From Salmonella enterica subsp. enterica serovar Typhimurium str. LT2 (GTDB taxonomy: Bacteria; Pseudomonadota; Gammaproteobacteria; Enterobacterales; Enterobacteriaceae), in the NCBI RefSeq assembly GCF_000006945.2, contig NC_003197.2:4793451-4857450 (forward strand): DNA of 64,000 bases, written 5' to 3'. Below, piece after piece: positions 17,706 through 26,217 of the stretch. How positions within the stretch are numbered: the first letter of the stretch is position 1; the number at the start of each line of letters is the position of its first letter. The notes under the pieces are model-generated. The model had not been told where the DNA came from, ran no database searches, and worked only from the letters and a program-made list of their open reading frames with translations. The position numbers were made by a program, and so were the translations under genes.

Positions 17706-18734
17706 CTATTTCTTCGCCTGACGGGTCATCACGGTACGATAAACCTTAAAGCGCCCGGTTTGCGCGATGACTTCATGGAAGCCAAAAGTCTCATCCAGAA
17801 TCTTAGGATAGGGCAGAAAGGCGTTCGCCACGATGCGTAACTCTCCGCCGCTGTTCAGATGGCGCACTGCGCCGCGAATGAGCGTTTGCGCCGCATCGAG
17901 GCTGGTTTGCATTCCGTCGTGGAACGGCGGGTTGGAGATGATCATGTCAAAACGTCCTTTGACTTCCGAAAAGACGTTGCTGGCGAATACCTCGCCTTCA
18001 AGACCATTAGCGGCAAGCGTGGCGCGGCTGGCTTCCACCGCCGGAGCGCTGACATCACACAGCGTCAGGCGCACTTTCGGCGAATGGCTGGCCAGCGCGG
18101 CGGAAAGCACGCCAGCGCCGCAGCCGACATCCAGCACTTTACCTTTGGTGTGCGGCGTCAGCGTAGACAGCAGCAGTTGGCTACCAACATCCAGTCCGTC
18201 GCGGCTGAATACGCCCGGCAACGTTTTGATGGTCAGCCCGTCGATGTTGTACTCGGCCCACCAGGATTCAAGACTAAACTGCGGCTGCTTTTCCAGACGG
18301 CCATGGTAAAGGCCGCAACGTCGCGCGCTATCTACTTTGTTCAGCGGCGCATAGTCCGCCAGCATCGGTTCGGCGCTACGCACGCCGCTGCGGTTTTCTC
18401 CCACGACGAAAACATCGACGCCCGACGGCATCAGCGACAAAATATTCATCAACTGGAACTGCGCTTCGGGTTTATTTTTCGGCCAGTAGTAGATCAGCGT
18501 ATCGCAGTCAGCGACATCGCTGGCTTGCGCGACCAGGCTAAAACGGACGTTATCGCCCATCTGGCGGCTTAATACCTGCCAGTGGTGAAACTGTTGCGTA
18601 TGCGCGCGGCTGGCGGCGCATTCAAAGCGCGCGGGCAGGTCATCCTGCAAATCTCCGGCAAAAAGAATACGGCTTTGTTCGAAATCATCACTGTGGCGCA
18701 GCAAGACTTCACTTGCCGGGGTAAAAGCAGACAT
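17706..18734 (-). CDS. rsmC: RsmC, 16S rRNA G1207 N2-methyltransferase
   Basis: 342 residues in two tandem methyltransferase-like domains. The C-terminal one is catalytic, with the SAM motif [16 protein letters not shown] near residue 195 and the base-amino methylase motif [10 protein letters not shown] near 262; the N-terminal copy is degenerate. It methylates G1207 of 16S rRNA in the 30S subunit. The start follows AAGGAGCATTCC. Transcribed away from holD with about 100 bp between. Confidence 0.95.
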
Positions 18735-18836
18735 GGAATGCTCCTTAATTCAGACTGGCGGCGATTATAGTAGTTTGATGGCGCAGATTCGACAGATTTG
18801 CTATATTTGCGCCCCTGATTACAGGAGCGTTTCGCT

Positions 18837-19274
18837 ATGACATCCCGACGAGACTGGCAGTTACAGCAACTGGGTATTACGCAGTGGGCGCTGCGACGTC
18901 CTGGCGCGCTACAGGGCGAGATTGCGATTTCCCTTCCCGCGCACGTTCGTCTGATCGTGGTTGCAGAGGAATTACCTGCGCTGAACGAGCCGCTAATGCG
19001 CGATATCTTACGCGCGTTGACCGTGAGTCCCGATCAGGTTTTACCGCTGACGCCTGAGCGCGTCGCCATGCTGCCGCAGGGCAGCCGTTGTAATAGCTGG
19101 CGGTTAGGAACTGACGCGCCGCTCCAACTCGAAGGCGCTCAGGTCACGACGCCGGCGTTTAATGAACTCCGGGCAAACCCGGCGGCACGCGCCGCACTAT
19201 GGCAACAAATCTGCGAACATGAACACGATTTCTATCCTCAGCACGACCGATCTCCCCGCAGCCTGGCAGATTGA
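18837..19274 (+). CDS. holD: HolD, DNA polymerase III psi subunit
   Basis: 145 residues, slightly longer than the 137 of E. coli. The N-terminal MTSRRDWQLQQLGITQW is the conserved chi-psi/clamp-loader segment. Psi bridges HolC (chi) and the clamp loader. The start follows AGGAGCG. The 3' end overlaps rimI by 56 bp, the arrangement also seen in E. coli. Confidence 0.94.
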   Translation: MTSRRDWQLQQLGITQWALRRPGALQGEIAISLPAHVRLIVVAEELPALNEPLMRDILRALTVSPDQVLPLTPERVAMLPQGSRCNSWRLGTDAPLQLEGAQVTTPAFNELRANPAARAALWQQICEHEHDFYPQHDRSPRSLAD

Positions 19275-19665
19275 GCAACGCGCTCATGCGTTTCCGTGGA
19301 GCGAAAAAACGTTTTTCGGCAACCAGGGCGAACGGTATCTCAACCTTAAGCTGACCGCTGATGACAGAATGGCCGCGTTTGCCATTACACAGGTGGTGCT
19401 GGACGAAGCGACGCTGTTCAATATCGCCGTCGATCCGGATTTTCAGCGTCGGGGGCTGGGGCGTATGCTGCTTGAGCATCTGATTGATGAACTGGAAACG
19501 CGCGGTGTTGTAACGCTATGGCTGGAGGTACGCGCCTCTAACGCTGCCGCCATCGCGCTGTATGAAAGTCTGGGGTTTAACGAGGCGACGATTCGCCGCA
19601 ATTACTATCCCACGGCACAAGGGCATGAGGACGCCATCATCATGGCGTTACCGATAAGCATGTAA
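19219..19665 (+). CDS. rimI: RimI, ribosomal protein S18 N-alpha-acetyltransferase
   Basis: 148-residue GNAT enzyme that acetylates the N-terminal alanine of ribosomal protein S18. The acetyl-CoA pyrophosphate loop is FQRRGLGRMLLEHL near residue 75, and the C-terminal NAAAIALYESLGFNEATIRRNYY is characteristic of RimI. The ATG at 19219 (MNTISIL) matches the E. coli start; the upstream in-frame extension lies inside holD. Confidence 0.95.
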   Translation: MNTISILSTTDLPAAWQIEQRAHAFPWSEKTFFGNQGERYLNLKLTADDRMAAFAITQVVLDEATLFNIAVDPDFQRRGLGRMLLEHLIDELETRGVVTLWLEVRASNAAAIALYESLGFNEATIRRNYYPTAQGHEDAIIMALPISM

Positions 19666-19683
19666 TAAAAGAGGCAAGGTGTA

Positions 19684-20364
19684 ATGATGAAGTGGGACTG
19701 GATTTTCTTTGATGCCGATGAAACGCTGTTTACGTTTGATTCTTTCACCGGCTTACAGCGGATGTTCCTTGACTATAGCGTCACCTTTACCGCTGAGGAT
19801 TTCCAGGATTACCAGGCCGTGAATAAGCCGCTATGGGTGGATTATCAGAACGGCGCGATTACCTCATTACAATTGCAGCACGCGCGCTTTCAAAGTTGGG
19901 CTGAACGGCTAAACGTTGCGCCGGGGCTGCTGAATGACGCTTTTATTAGTGCGATGGCGGAGATCTGTTCTCCTTTGCCGGGCGCCGTTTCGCTACTTAA
20001 TGCGATTCGCGGGCAGGCTAAAATCGGTATTATTACTAATGGTTTTACCGCGCTACAACAAACTCGTCTGGAGCGCACCGGGCTGCGCGAGTATTTCGAT
20101 CTGCTGGTGATTTCCGAGCAGGTTGGCGTCGCGAAGCCCGATCCGAAAATCTTTAACTACGCCCTGGAGCAGGCAGGGAATCCTGACCGCTCGCGCGTAT
20201 TAATGGTTGGCGATACCGCGGAATCCGATATTCTTGGCGGCATTAACGCCGGACTGTCGACCTGCTGGCTTAACGCGCATCATCGCGAGCAGCCCGCGGG
20301 TATCCATCCAACCTGGACTGTGGCGTCATTAAGCGAACTGGAGCAGCTCCTGTGTAAACACTGA
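19684..20364 (+). CDS. yjjG: YjjG, HAD-family pyrimidine nucleotide phosphatase
   Basis: 226-residue HAD phosphatase that dephosphorylates UMP/dUMP/dTMP and non-canonical pyrimidine nucleotides (house-cleaning). HAD motifs: nucleophile FFDADETLF near residue 10, ITNGF near 119, K in VAKPDPKIF near 150, and GDTAESDILGG near 176. Two consecutive ATGs exist; the second (19687) matches the E. coli start and is equally likely. It follows rimI by 18 bp. Confidence 0.93.
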   Translation: MMKWDWIFFDADETLFTFDSFTGLQRMFLDYSVTFTAEDFQDYQAVNKPLWVDYQNGAITSLQLQHARFQSWAERLNVAPGLLNDAFISAMAEICSPLPGAVSLLNAIRGQAKIGIITNGFTALQQTRLERTGLREYFDLLVISEQVGVAKPDPKIFNYALEQAGNPDRSRVLMVGDTAESDILGGINAGLSTCWLNAHHREQPAGIHPTWTVASLSELEQLLCKH

Positions 20365-20455
20365 TTGCCTCCCCCAGGTTGATGGGTAAAATAGCCGCAT
20401 TTTTCGTATTCAACATGCGTGGTCAAACGCCGCGCTTACTCAAGAAGATTTGACT

Positions 20456-22045
20456 ATGACGTTGTCTCCTTATTTGCAAGAGGTGGCCAAACGCCGCACT
20501 TTTGCCATTATTTCTCACCCGGACGCCGGTAAAACCACCATTACCGAAAAAGTGTTGCTGTTCGGACAGGCGATTCAGACCGCCGGTACGGTAAAAGGCC
20601 GTGGCTCCAGCCAACATGCAAAATCTGACTGGATGGAGATGGAAAAACAGCGTGGTATCTCTATCACTACCTCGGTGATGCAGTTCCCGTATCACGACTG
20701 TCTGGTGAATCTGCTGGACACCCCGGGGCACGAAGACTTCTCCGAAGATACCTACCGTACCCTGACGGCGGTGGACTGTTGCCTGATGGTGATCGACGCC
20801 GCAAAAGGCGTTGAAGACAGGACCCGTAAGCTGATGGAAGTTACCCGTCTGCGTGATACGCCGATCCTGACCTTTATGAACAAACTCGACCGTGACATCC
20901 GCGACCCGATGGAGCTGCTGGATGAAGTCGAGAACGAGCTGAAAATCGGCTGCGCGCCGATCACCTGGCCGATTGGCTGCGGCAAGCTGTTTAAGGGCGT
21001 TTATCACCTTTATAAAGATGAAACTTATCTGTATCAGACCGGTAAGGGCCACACCATTCAGGAAGTGCGCATCGTTAAAGGGCTGAATAACCCGGATCTG
21101 GACGCCGCCGTCGGTGAAGACCTGGCGCAACAGCTGCGCGACGAGCTGGAACTGGTGCAGGGCGCGTCTAACGAGTTTGATGAAGAGCTATTCCTGGCAG
21201 GGGAAATTACCCCGGTATTTTTCGGTACCGCGCTGGGTAACTTTGGCGTTGACCATATGCTGGATGGTTTAGTGGCGTGGGCGCCCGCGCCGATGCCGCG
21301 TCAAACCGATACCCGCACAGTGGAAGCCTCGGAAGAGAAATTCACCGGTTTTGTCTTTAAAATTCAGGCCAATATGGACCCGAAACACCGCGACCGCGTG
21401 GCGTTTATGCGCGTGGTTTCCGGTAAGTATGAGAAGGGCATGAAGCTACGCCAGGTCCGTACCGGCAAAGATGTGGTGATTTCCGACGCGTTAACTTTTA
21501 TGGCGGGCGACCGTTCGCACGTTGAAGAAGCGTACCCGGGCGATATTTTGGGTCTGCATAACCACGGCACCATTCAGATCGGCGATACCTTCACTCAGGG
21601 CGAGATGATGAAGTTTACCGGTATCCCGAACTTTGCGCCGGAACTGTTCCGTCGTATTCGCCTGAAAGATCCGCTCAAGCAGAAGCAGCTACTGAAAGGG
21701 CTGGTGCAGCTTTCTGAAGAGGGGGCGGTGCAGGTATTCCGTCCCATCTCCAACAACGATCTGATTGTTGGCGCCGTGGGCGTTTTGCAGTTTGACGTTG
21801 TTGTCGCGCGCCTGAAAAGCGAATACAACGTTGAGGCGATTTATGAATCCGTCAACGTGGCGACGGCGCGCTGGGTGGAAAGCGCCGATGCGAAGAAATT
21901 CGAAGAGTTTAAGCGTAAGAATGAAACGCAGCTGGCGCTGGATGGCGGCGACAACCTTACCTATATCGCCCCCACGATGGTTAACCTGAACCTGACCCAG
22001 GAACGTTACCCTGACGTTCAGTTCCGTAAAACGCGCGAACACTGA
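20456..22045 (+). CDS. prfC: PrfC, peptide chain release factor RF3
   Basis: 529-residue translational GTPase that recycles RF1/RF2 after peptide release. G1 [10 protein letters not shown] near residue 18, G2 region [10 protein letters not shown]3 DTPGHEDF near 88, G4 NKLD near 142. The ATG at 20456 (MTLSPYLQ) matches the E. coli 529-residue protein; a TTG two codons upstream is also in frame. The coding sequence is nearly identical to E. coli. Confidence 0.97.
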
Positions 22046-22055
22046 TCCCTTTCCG

Positions 22056-22084
22056 GGCGCGGCATCCGCCGCGCCTTCGTACTT
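22056..22084 (+). terminator. Likely prfC terminator
   Basis: Perfect 8-bp GC stem GGCGCGGC/GCCGCGCC with a 4-nt loop begins 11 bp after the prfC stop and is followed by the T-containing TTCGTACTTT. Confidence 0.6.
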
Positions 22085-22180
22085 TCCCTGCCTTTTTAAC
22101 CGCTTACGGAATGTTCTTAAATCCCGCGTTTTTTCTCCGATCTGCCTGTTTTTTATACGCACCGACAAGCGATTTTAAAA

Positions 22181-22198
22181 TTGTGATCTATATTTAAC
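22181..22198 (+). promoter_or_regulatory. osmY sigma-S promoter -10 region
   Basis: TTGTGATCTATATTTAAC is conserved from the mapped E. coli osmY promoter (CTATATTTAA extended -10, no good -35), typical of RpoS promoters. It gives a leader of about 240 nt before osmY, which holds an inverted repeat CGGTGA-gt-TTCACCG near 22367-22381. Confidence 0.72.
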
Positions 22199-22446
22199 AA
22201 AGTGATGACATAAATGTCGGCTTTAATGCCTGTTCAATGCGTGAATATGAGAGCTTAAAGCTGAGATTTGTTTCAGTCACGATATTAATAACTGAAACGG
22301 AAGGGTGGCAGGCGACGCGTCGTTACAAATTCACGAATGTGATGCCAGTCATTGACTTCAGAAACCGGTGAGTTTCACCGCATTCAGCAATGCAACCTCG
22401 TGTTGCCTGAGCTCAAATTACGAGCAAACTATACAGGACAAAATCG

Positions 22447-23064
22447 ATGACTATGACAAGACTGAAGATTTCTAAAACTCTGCTGGCCGTAATGTTGACC
22501 TCTGCTGTTGCGACAGGTTCTGCCTTTGCAGAAAACGCAACAACGGACAAGGCGCAAAGCGGAACCGAAACCGCAGGGCAAAAAGTCGATAGCTCTATGA
22601 ATAAAGTCGGTAACTTCATGGATGACAGCGCCATCACTGCGAAAGTAAAAGCTGCGCTGGTAGACCATGACAATATTAAAAGCACCGATATTTCTGTCGA
22701 AACCAATCAGAAAGTTGTCACCCTGAGCGGCTTTGTAGAAAGCCAGGCGCAGGCTGAAGCCGCCGTGAAAGTGGCGAAAGGCGTAGAAGGCGTGACCTCC
22801 GTTAGCGACAAACTTCACGTTCGCGACAATAAAGAAGGTTCCGTGAAAGGTTATGCCGGCGATACGGCCACGACCAGTGAAGTCAAAGCCAAGTTGCTGG
22901 CGGACGATCTCGTCCCTTCCCGTAAAGTGAAAGTGGAAACGACCGATGGCGTCGTACAGCTCTCCGGTACCGTTGAAACTCAGGAACAAAGCGACCGCGC
23001 TGAAAGCATCGCGAAAGCCGTTGATGGCGTAAAAAGTGTTAAAAACGATCTGAAAGTTCAGTAA
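22447..23064 (+). CDS. osmY: OsmY, periplasmic stress/osmotic chaperone
   Basis: 205 residues with signal peptide cleaved after SAFA (residue 28) and two BON domains (about residues 58-125 and 137-205). It is a periplasmic protein induced by hyperosmotic stress and RpoS, with reported chaperone activity for outer-membrane and autotransporter proteins. Slightly longer than E. coli (201) because of a variable linker after the signal peptide. Confidence 0.95.
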   Translation: MTMTRLKISKTLLAVMLTSAVATGSAFAENATTDKAQSGTETAGQKVDSSMNKVGNFMDDSAITAKVKAALVDHDNIKSTDISVETNQKVVTLSGFVESQAQAEAAVKVAKGVEGVTSVSDKLHVRDNKEGSVKGYAGDTATTSEVKAKLLADDLVPSRKVKVETTDGVVQLSGTVETQEQSDRAESIAKAVDGVKSVKNDLKVQ

Positions 23065-23079
23065 TTCGTCGTAATTCGT

Positions 23080-23101
23080 CCTCCCGACGTTTGTCGGGAG
23101 G
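23080..23101 (+). terminator. Hairpin after osmY
   Basis: CCTCCCGAC-gttt-GTCGGGAGG, a perfect 9-bp stem 16 bp after the osmY stop. It lacks a T-tract, so it may be a partial or Rho-assisted terminator or an mRNA-stabilising end. Confidence 0.55.
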
Positions 23102-23192
23102 CGTAATGTGCACCACACTAAAAATATCGCGAATGAGTAGCCTGAGCGCTCATATTTAGCGGTCGACATTAACTATGGTAAAGGAGAGGCTT

Positions 23193-23354
23193 ATGTTTCG
23201 TTGGGGCATTATATTTCTGGTTATCGCGTTAATTGCCGCCGCATTGGGTTTTGGTGGACTGGCTGGTACGGCTGCCGGCGCGGCGAAAATCGTCTTCGTC
23301 GTCGGGATCGTGCTCTTCCTGGTCAGCCTGTTCATGGGCCGTAAACGACCCTAG
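23193..23354 (+). CDS. ytjA: YtjA, small UPF0391 membrane protein
   Basis: 53-residue protein that is almost entirely hydrophobic: two helices ([19 protein letters not shown] and [18 protein letters not shown]) and a basic C-terminus GRKRP. UPF0391 family; function unknown. The ATG follows AAGGAGAGGCTT, an excellent Shine-Dalgarno. It lies between osmY and a clear terminator, and so may be read together with osmY or from its own promoter. Confidence 0.88.
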
Positions 23355-23383
23355 CAGGCATCTGTAAAGATATATTGCTATCA

Positions 23384-23407
23384 AGCCAGTCCAGCGGACT
23401 GGCTTTT
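23384..23407 (+). terminator. Rho-independent terminator after ytjA
   Basis: Perfect 9-bp stem AGCCAGTCC-agc-GGACTGGCT followed by TTT, 30 bp after the ytjA stop. Confidence 0.8.
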
Positions 23408-23477
23408 ACGGTTTTAGCCGTTAACGTTTTGCGTTACCTTGTCAGCCTGGAAAAAAATGAAAAACAGGAAGGCAGAG

Positions 23478-24551
23478 GTGGGCCAGCGAATACCGGTTAC
23501 GCTCGGCAATATTGCGCCGTTATCATTAACACCGTTCCGGCCAGGCCGTATGGCGCTGGTCTGTGAGGGCGGGGGGCAGCGGGGCATCTTTACCGCAGGC
23601 GTGCTGGATGAGTTTATGCATGCGCAGTTTAATCCTTTCCATCTCTACTTCGGCACATCAGCCGGTGCGCAAAATCTCTCGGCGTATCTCTGCAACCAGC
23701 CCGGCTACGGGCGCAAAGTCATTATGCGCTATACCACCAGGCGCGAATTTTTTGATCCGCTGCGATTTGTACGCGGAGGAAACCTTATTGACCTCGACTG
23801 GCTGGTGGAATCCACCGCCGCCCGGATGCCGCTGCAGATGGATACCGCAGCGCGCCTGTTCGACAGCGGAAAATCCTTTTATATGTGCGCCTGCCGGGGG
23901 GATGATTACACGCCGGGCTATTTCTCGCCGACAAAACAAAACTGGCTTGATATCATTCGCGCCTCCAGCGCCATACCGGGTTTCTACCGTACCGGCGTTA
24001 CGTTAGAGGGCATCAACTATCTGGACGGTGGCATTAGCGACGCCATTCCGGTTCAGGAGGCGGCAAAGCGGGGGGCGAAAACCATTGTGGTGATCCGCAC
24101 CGTACCCTCGCAAATGTATTACACGCCGCAGTGGTTTAAGCGTATGGAGCGCTGGCTGGGAGAGAGCAGTCTACAGCCGTTGGTCAACCTGGTGCAGCAT
24201 CATGAAACGTCCTACAGCGCGATCCAACAATTTATTGAAAAGCCGCCGGGTAAGCTGCGGATCATTGAAATTTATCCGCCGAAACCGCTGCACAGCATGG
24301 CGCTGGGCAGCCGTATCCCGGCGCTGCGTGAGGATTACAAAACCGGGCGATTATGCGGGCGTTATTTCCTTGCCACCGTTGGTAAATTGCTCGCCGCAAC
24401 GCCGCCTCTCTTGCGCCATACGTCGCGGATTGCCGTGCCGGAAACGGTGGTCGTGCCTCCGGCGCCGGTGGCCAATGATACGCATGTGGCGGAGGTCATT
24501 AGCGCGCCGCAGGCAAACGACACCACATTTACCGACGAGGATCTGGCGTGA
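23478..24551 (+). CDS. yjjU: YjjU, patatin-like phospholipase family protein
   Basis: 357 residues. Patatin fold with oxyanion loop CEGGGQRGIF near residue 30, nucleophile elbow GTSAGAQ near 59, and catalytic Asp in YLDGGISD near 175. A hydrolase of acyl esters is predicted; the physiological substrate is unknown. The GTG at 23478 gives the same 357-residue length as E. coli YjjU and is preceded by GGAAGGCAGAG. Its stop overlaps the yjjV start (GTGA). Confidence 0.88.
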   Translation: MGQRIPVTLGNIAPLSLTPFRPGRMALVCEGGGQRGIFTAGVLDEFMHAQFNPFHLYFGTSAGAQNLSAYLCNQPGYGRKVIMRYTTRREFFDPLRFVRGGNLIDLDWLVESTAARMPLQMDTAARLFDSGKSFYMCACRGDDYTPGYFSPTKQNWLDIIRASSAIPGFYRTGVTLEGINYLDGGISDAIPVQEAAKRGAKTIVVIRTVPSQMYYTPQWFKRMERWLGESSLQPLVNLVQHHETSYSAIQQFIEKPPGKLRIIEIYPPKPLHSMALGSRIPALREDYKTGRLCGRYFLATVGKLLAATPPLLRHTSRIAVPETVVVPPAPVANDTHVAEVISAPQANDTTFTDEDLA

Positions 24552-25321
24552 GCTGGCGCTTTATCGATACACACTGCCATTTTGATTTCCCGCCCTTTAC
24601 GGGCGATGAGCGCGCCAGTATTCAGCGTGCCTGTGAGGCGGGCGTTGAAAAAATCATCGTGCCGGCGACCGAGGCGGCGCACTTTCCCCGCGTGCTGGCG
24701 CTGGCGGCGCGTTTCCCGTCGCTTTATGCTGCGCTGGGATTGCACCCCATTGTGATTGAGCGTCATGCCGATGACGATTCTGATAAGCTGCAACAAGCGC
24801 TGGCGCAGCAACAGAACGTCGTGGCGGTAGGCGAGATCGGGCTCGATCTTTATCGCGACGACCCGCAGTTCGCCAGGCAAGAGCGATTTTTAGACGCGCA
24901 ACTGCAACTGGCAAAACGCTACGATCTGCCGGTGATCCTGCACTCGCGGCGCACGCATGACAAACTGGCGATGCACTTAAAGCGCCAGGATCTGCCGCGA
25001 ACCGGTGTGGTGCATGGTTTTGCCGGCAGTCTGCAGCAGGCCGAACGCTTTGTGCGACTGGGCTATAAAATCGGCGTCGGCGGCACCATCACCTACCCGC
25101 GCGCCAGTAAAACCCGTGATGTTATGGCGCGCTTGCCGCTGGACGCGCTGTTGCTGGAGACCGATGCGCCGGATATGCCGCTAAAGGGGTTTCAGGGGCA
25201 GCCGAACCGCCCGGAGCAGGCGGCGCGCGTATTTGATGCGCTCTGCGAATTACGTCCGGAGCCCGCAGAGGTGATAGCCGATACGCTGTATCGCAATACC
25301 ATTACCTTGTTTCGGCTCTGA
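24548..25321 (+). CDS. yjjV: YjjV, TatD-family metal-dependent hydrolase
   Basis: 257-residue TIM-barrel hydrolase of the TatD family, probably a metal-dependent nuclease/phosphoesterase. Metal ligands visible: DTHCHFD at the N-terminus (HxH), GEIGLD near residue 96, VILHSR near 130, VVHGFAGS near 155, and LETDAPD near 203. The GTG start overlaps the yjjU stop by 4 bp, so the two are translationally coupled. Confidence 0.9.
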   Translation: MSWRFIDTHCHFDFPPFTGDERASIQRACEAGVEKIIVPATEAAHFPRVLALAARFPSLYAALGLHPIVIERHADDDSDKLQQALAQQQNVVAVGEIGLDLYRDDPQFARQERFLDAQLQLAKRYDLPVILHSRRTHDKLAMHLKRQDLPRTGVVHGFAGSLQQAERFVRLGYKIGVGGTITYPRASKTRDVMARLPLDALLLETDAPDMPLKGFQGQPNRPEQAARVFDALCELRPEPAEVIADTLYRNTITLFRL

Positions 25322-25353
25322 TGGCATCGCAGCCGCCGTCCGGCAGGCGACGC

Positions 25354-26217
25354 TTACAAATATAGCGCCGGCAAAATCAGCTTCGCCACCCCACGCGCGC
25401 GCAATCCGTCAGCCAGCCGTTCCACCTCTTGCGGCGTCGCGCCTGGCCAGGCTTTCGCTTCGCCATAGACACCGTGCGCATGAAAGGCATTCAAACGCAC
25501 CGGAACCTCGCCCAGCGAAGTAATAAACGCCGCCAGTGAATCGATATGCGCCGCATAGTCCACCTGACCCGGGATAACCAGCAACCGCAGCTCCGCCAGT
25601 TTTCCCCGCGCAGCAAGAAAGCGGATACTGTGCTTAATATGCGTGTTATCACGTCCGGTCAGACGGTGATGACACTCGCTCTTCCAGGCTTTCAGATCGA
25701 GCATTACGCCGTCGCAAACCGGCAGTAGTTTTTGCCAGCCGGTCTCGCTTAACTGACCATTACTGTCCACCAGACAGGTCAGCCGTTGTAACTGCGGATC
25801 GGCTTTGATCGCCGTAAATAGCGCCACAATAAACGGTAATTGCGTGGTCGCCTCTCCGCCGCTGACGGTAATACCTTCAATAAACAGCGATGCTTTACGA
25901 ATATGACGCAGCACATCGTCAACGCTCATGGTCTGCGCCATTGGCGTTGCCTGCTGTGGGCACATTTTCAGGCAGGTATCGCACTGCTCGCAGACGTCCG
26001 ACCGCCATACCACTTTCCCGCCATCAATGCTGAGGGCGTGGTGCGGACACTGCGATACGCATTCCCCGCAGTCGTTACAGCGTCCCATCGTCCACGGGTT
26101 ATGGCAATTCTTGCAGCGCAAATTGCAGCCCTGTAAGAATAATGCCAGGCGGCTGCCTGGCCCATCGACGCAGGAAAACGCAATGATCTTACTGACTAAA
26201 GCGCATCTGTTGTTCAT
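25354..26217 (-). CDS. yjjW: YjjW, glycyl-radical enzyme activase
   Basis: 287-residue radical-SAM activating enzyme. The cluster motif CNLRCKNC (CxxxCxxC) is near residue 31. A two-cluster ferredoxin insert follows, with CNDCGECVSQCPHH and CEQCDTCLKMCPQQ; the GxGE-like TVSGGEATTQ is near residue 120. It should install the glycyl radical on its neighbour YjjI. It overlaps the 3' end of yjjI by 29 bp, consistent with obligate co-expression. Confidence 0.92.
   Translation of the reverse strand: MNNRCALVSKIIAFSCVDGPGSRLALFLQGCNLRCKNCHNPWTMGRCNDCGECVSQCPHHALSIDGGKVVWRSDVCEQCDTCLKMCPQQATPMAQTMSVDDVLRHIRKASLFIEGITVSGGEATTQLPFIVALFTAIKADPQLQRLTCLVDSNGQLSETGWQKLLPVCDGVMLDLKAWKSECHHRLTGRDNTHIKHSIRFLAARGKLAELRLLVIPGQVDYAAHIDSLAAFITSLGEVPVRLNAFHAHGVYGEAKAWPGATPQEVERLADGLRARGVAKLILPALYL

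Noticed and set aside
23080..23101. Strong Rho-independent terminator for osmY
   Set aside because: The stem is perfect but no T-tract follows, so it is listed only as a hairpin with modest confidence.
22429..23169. 246-codon reverse frame over osmY
   Set aside because: Shadow of osmY; low-complexity translation without a ribosome site.
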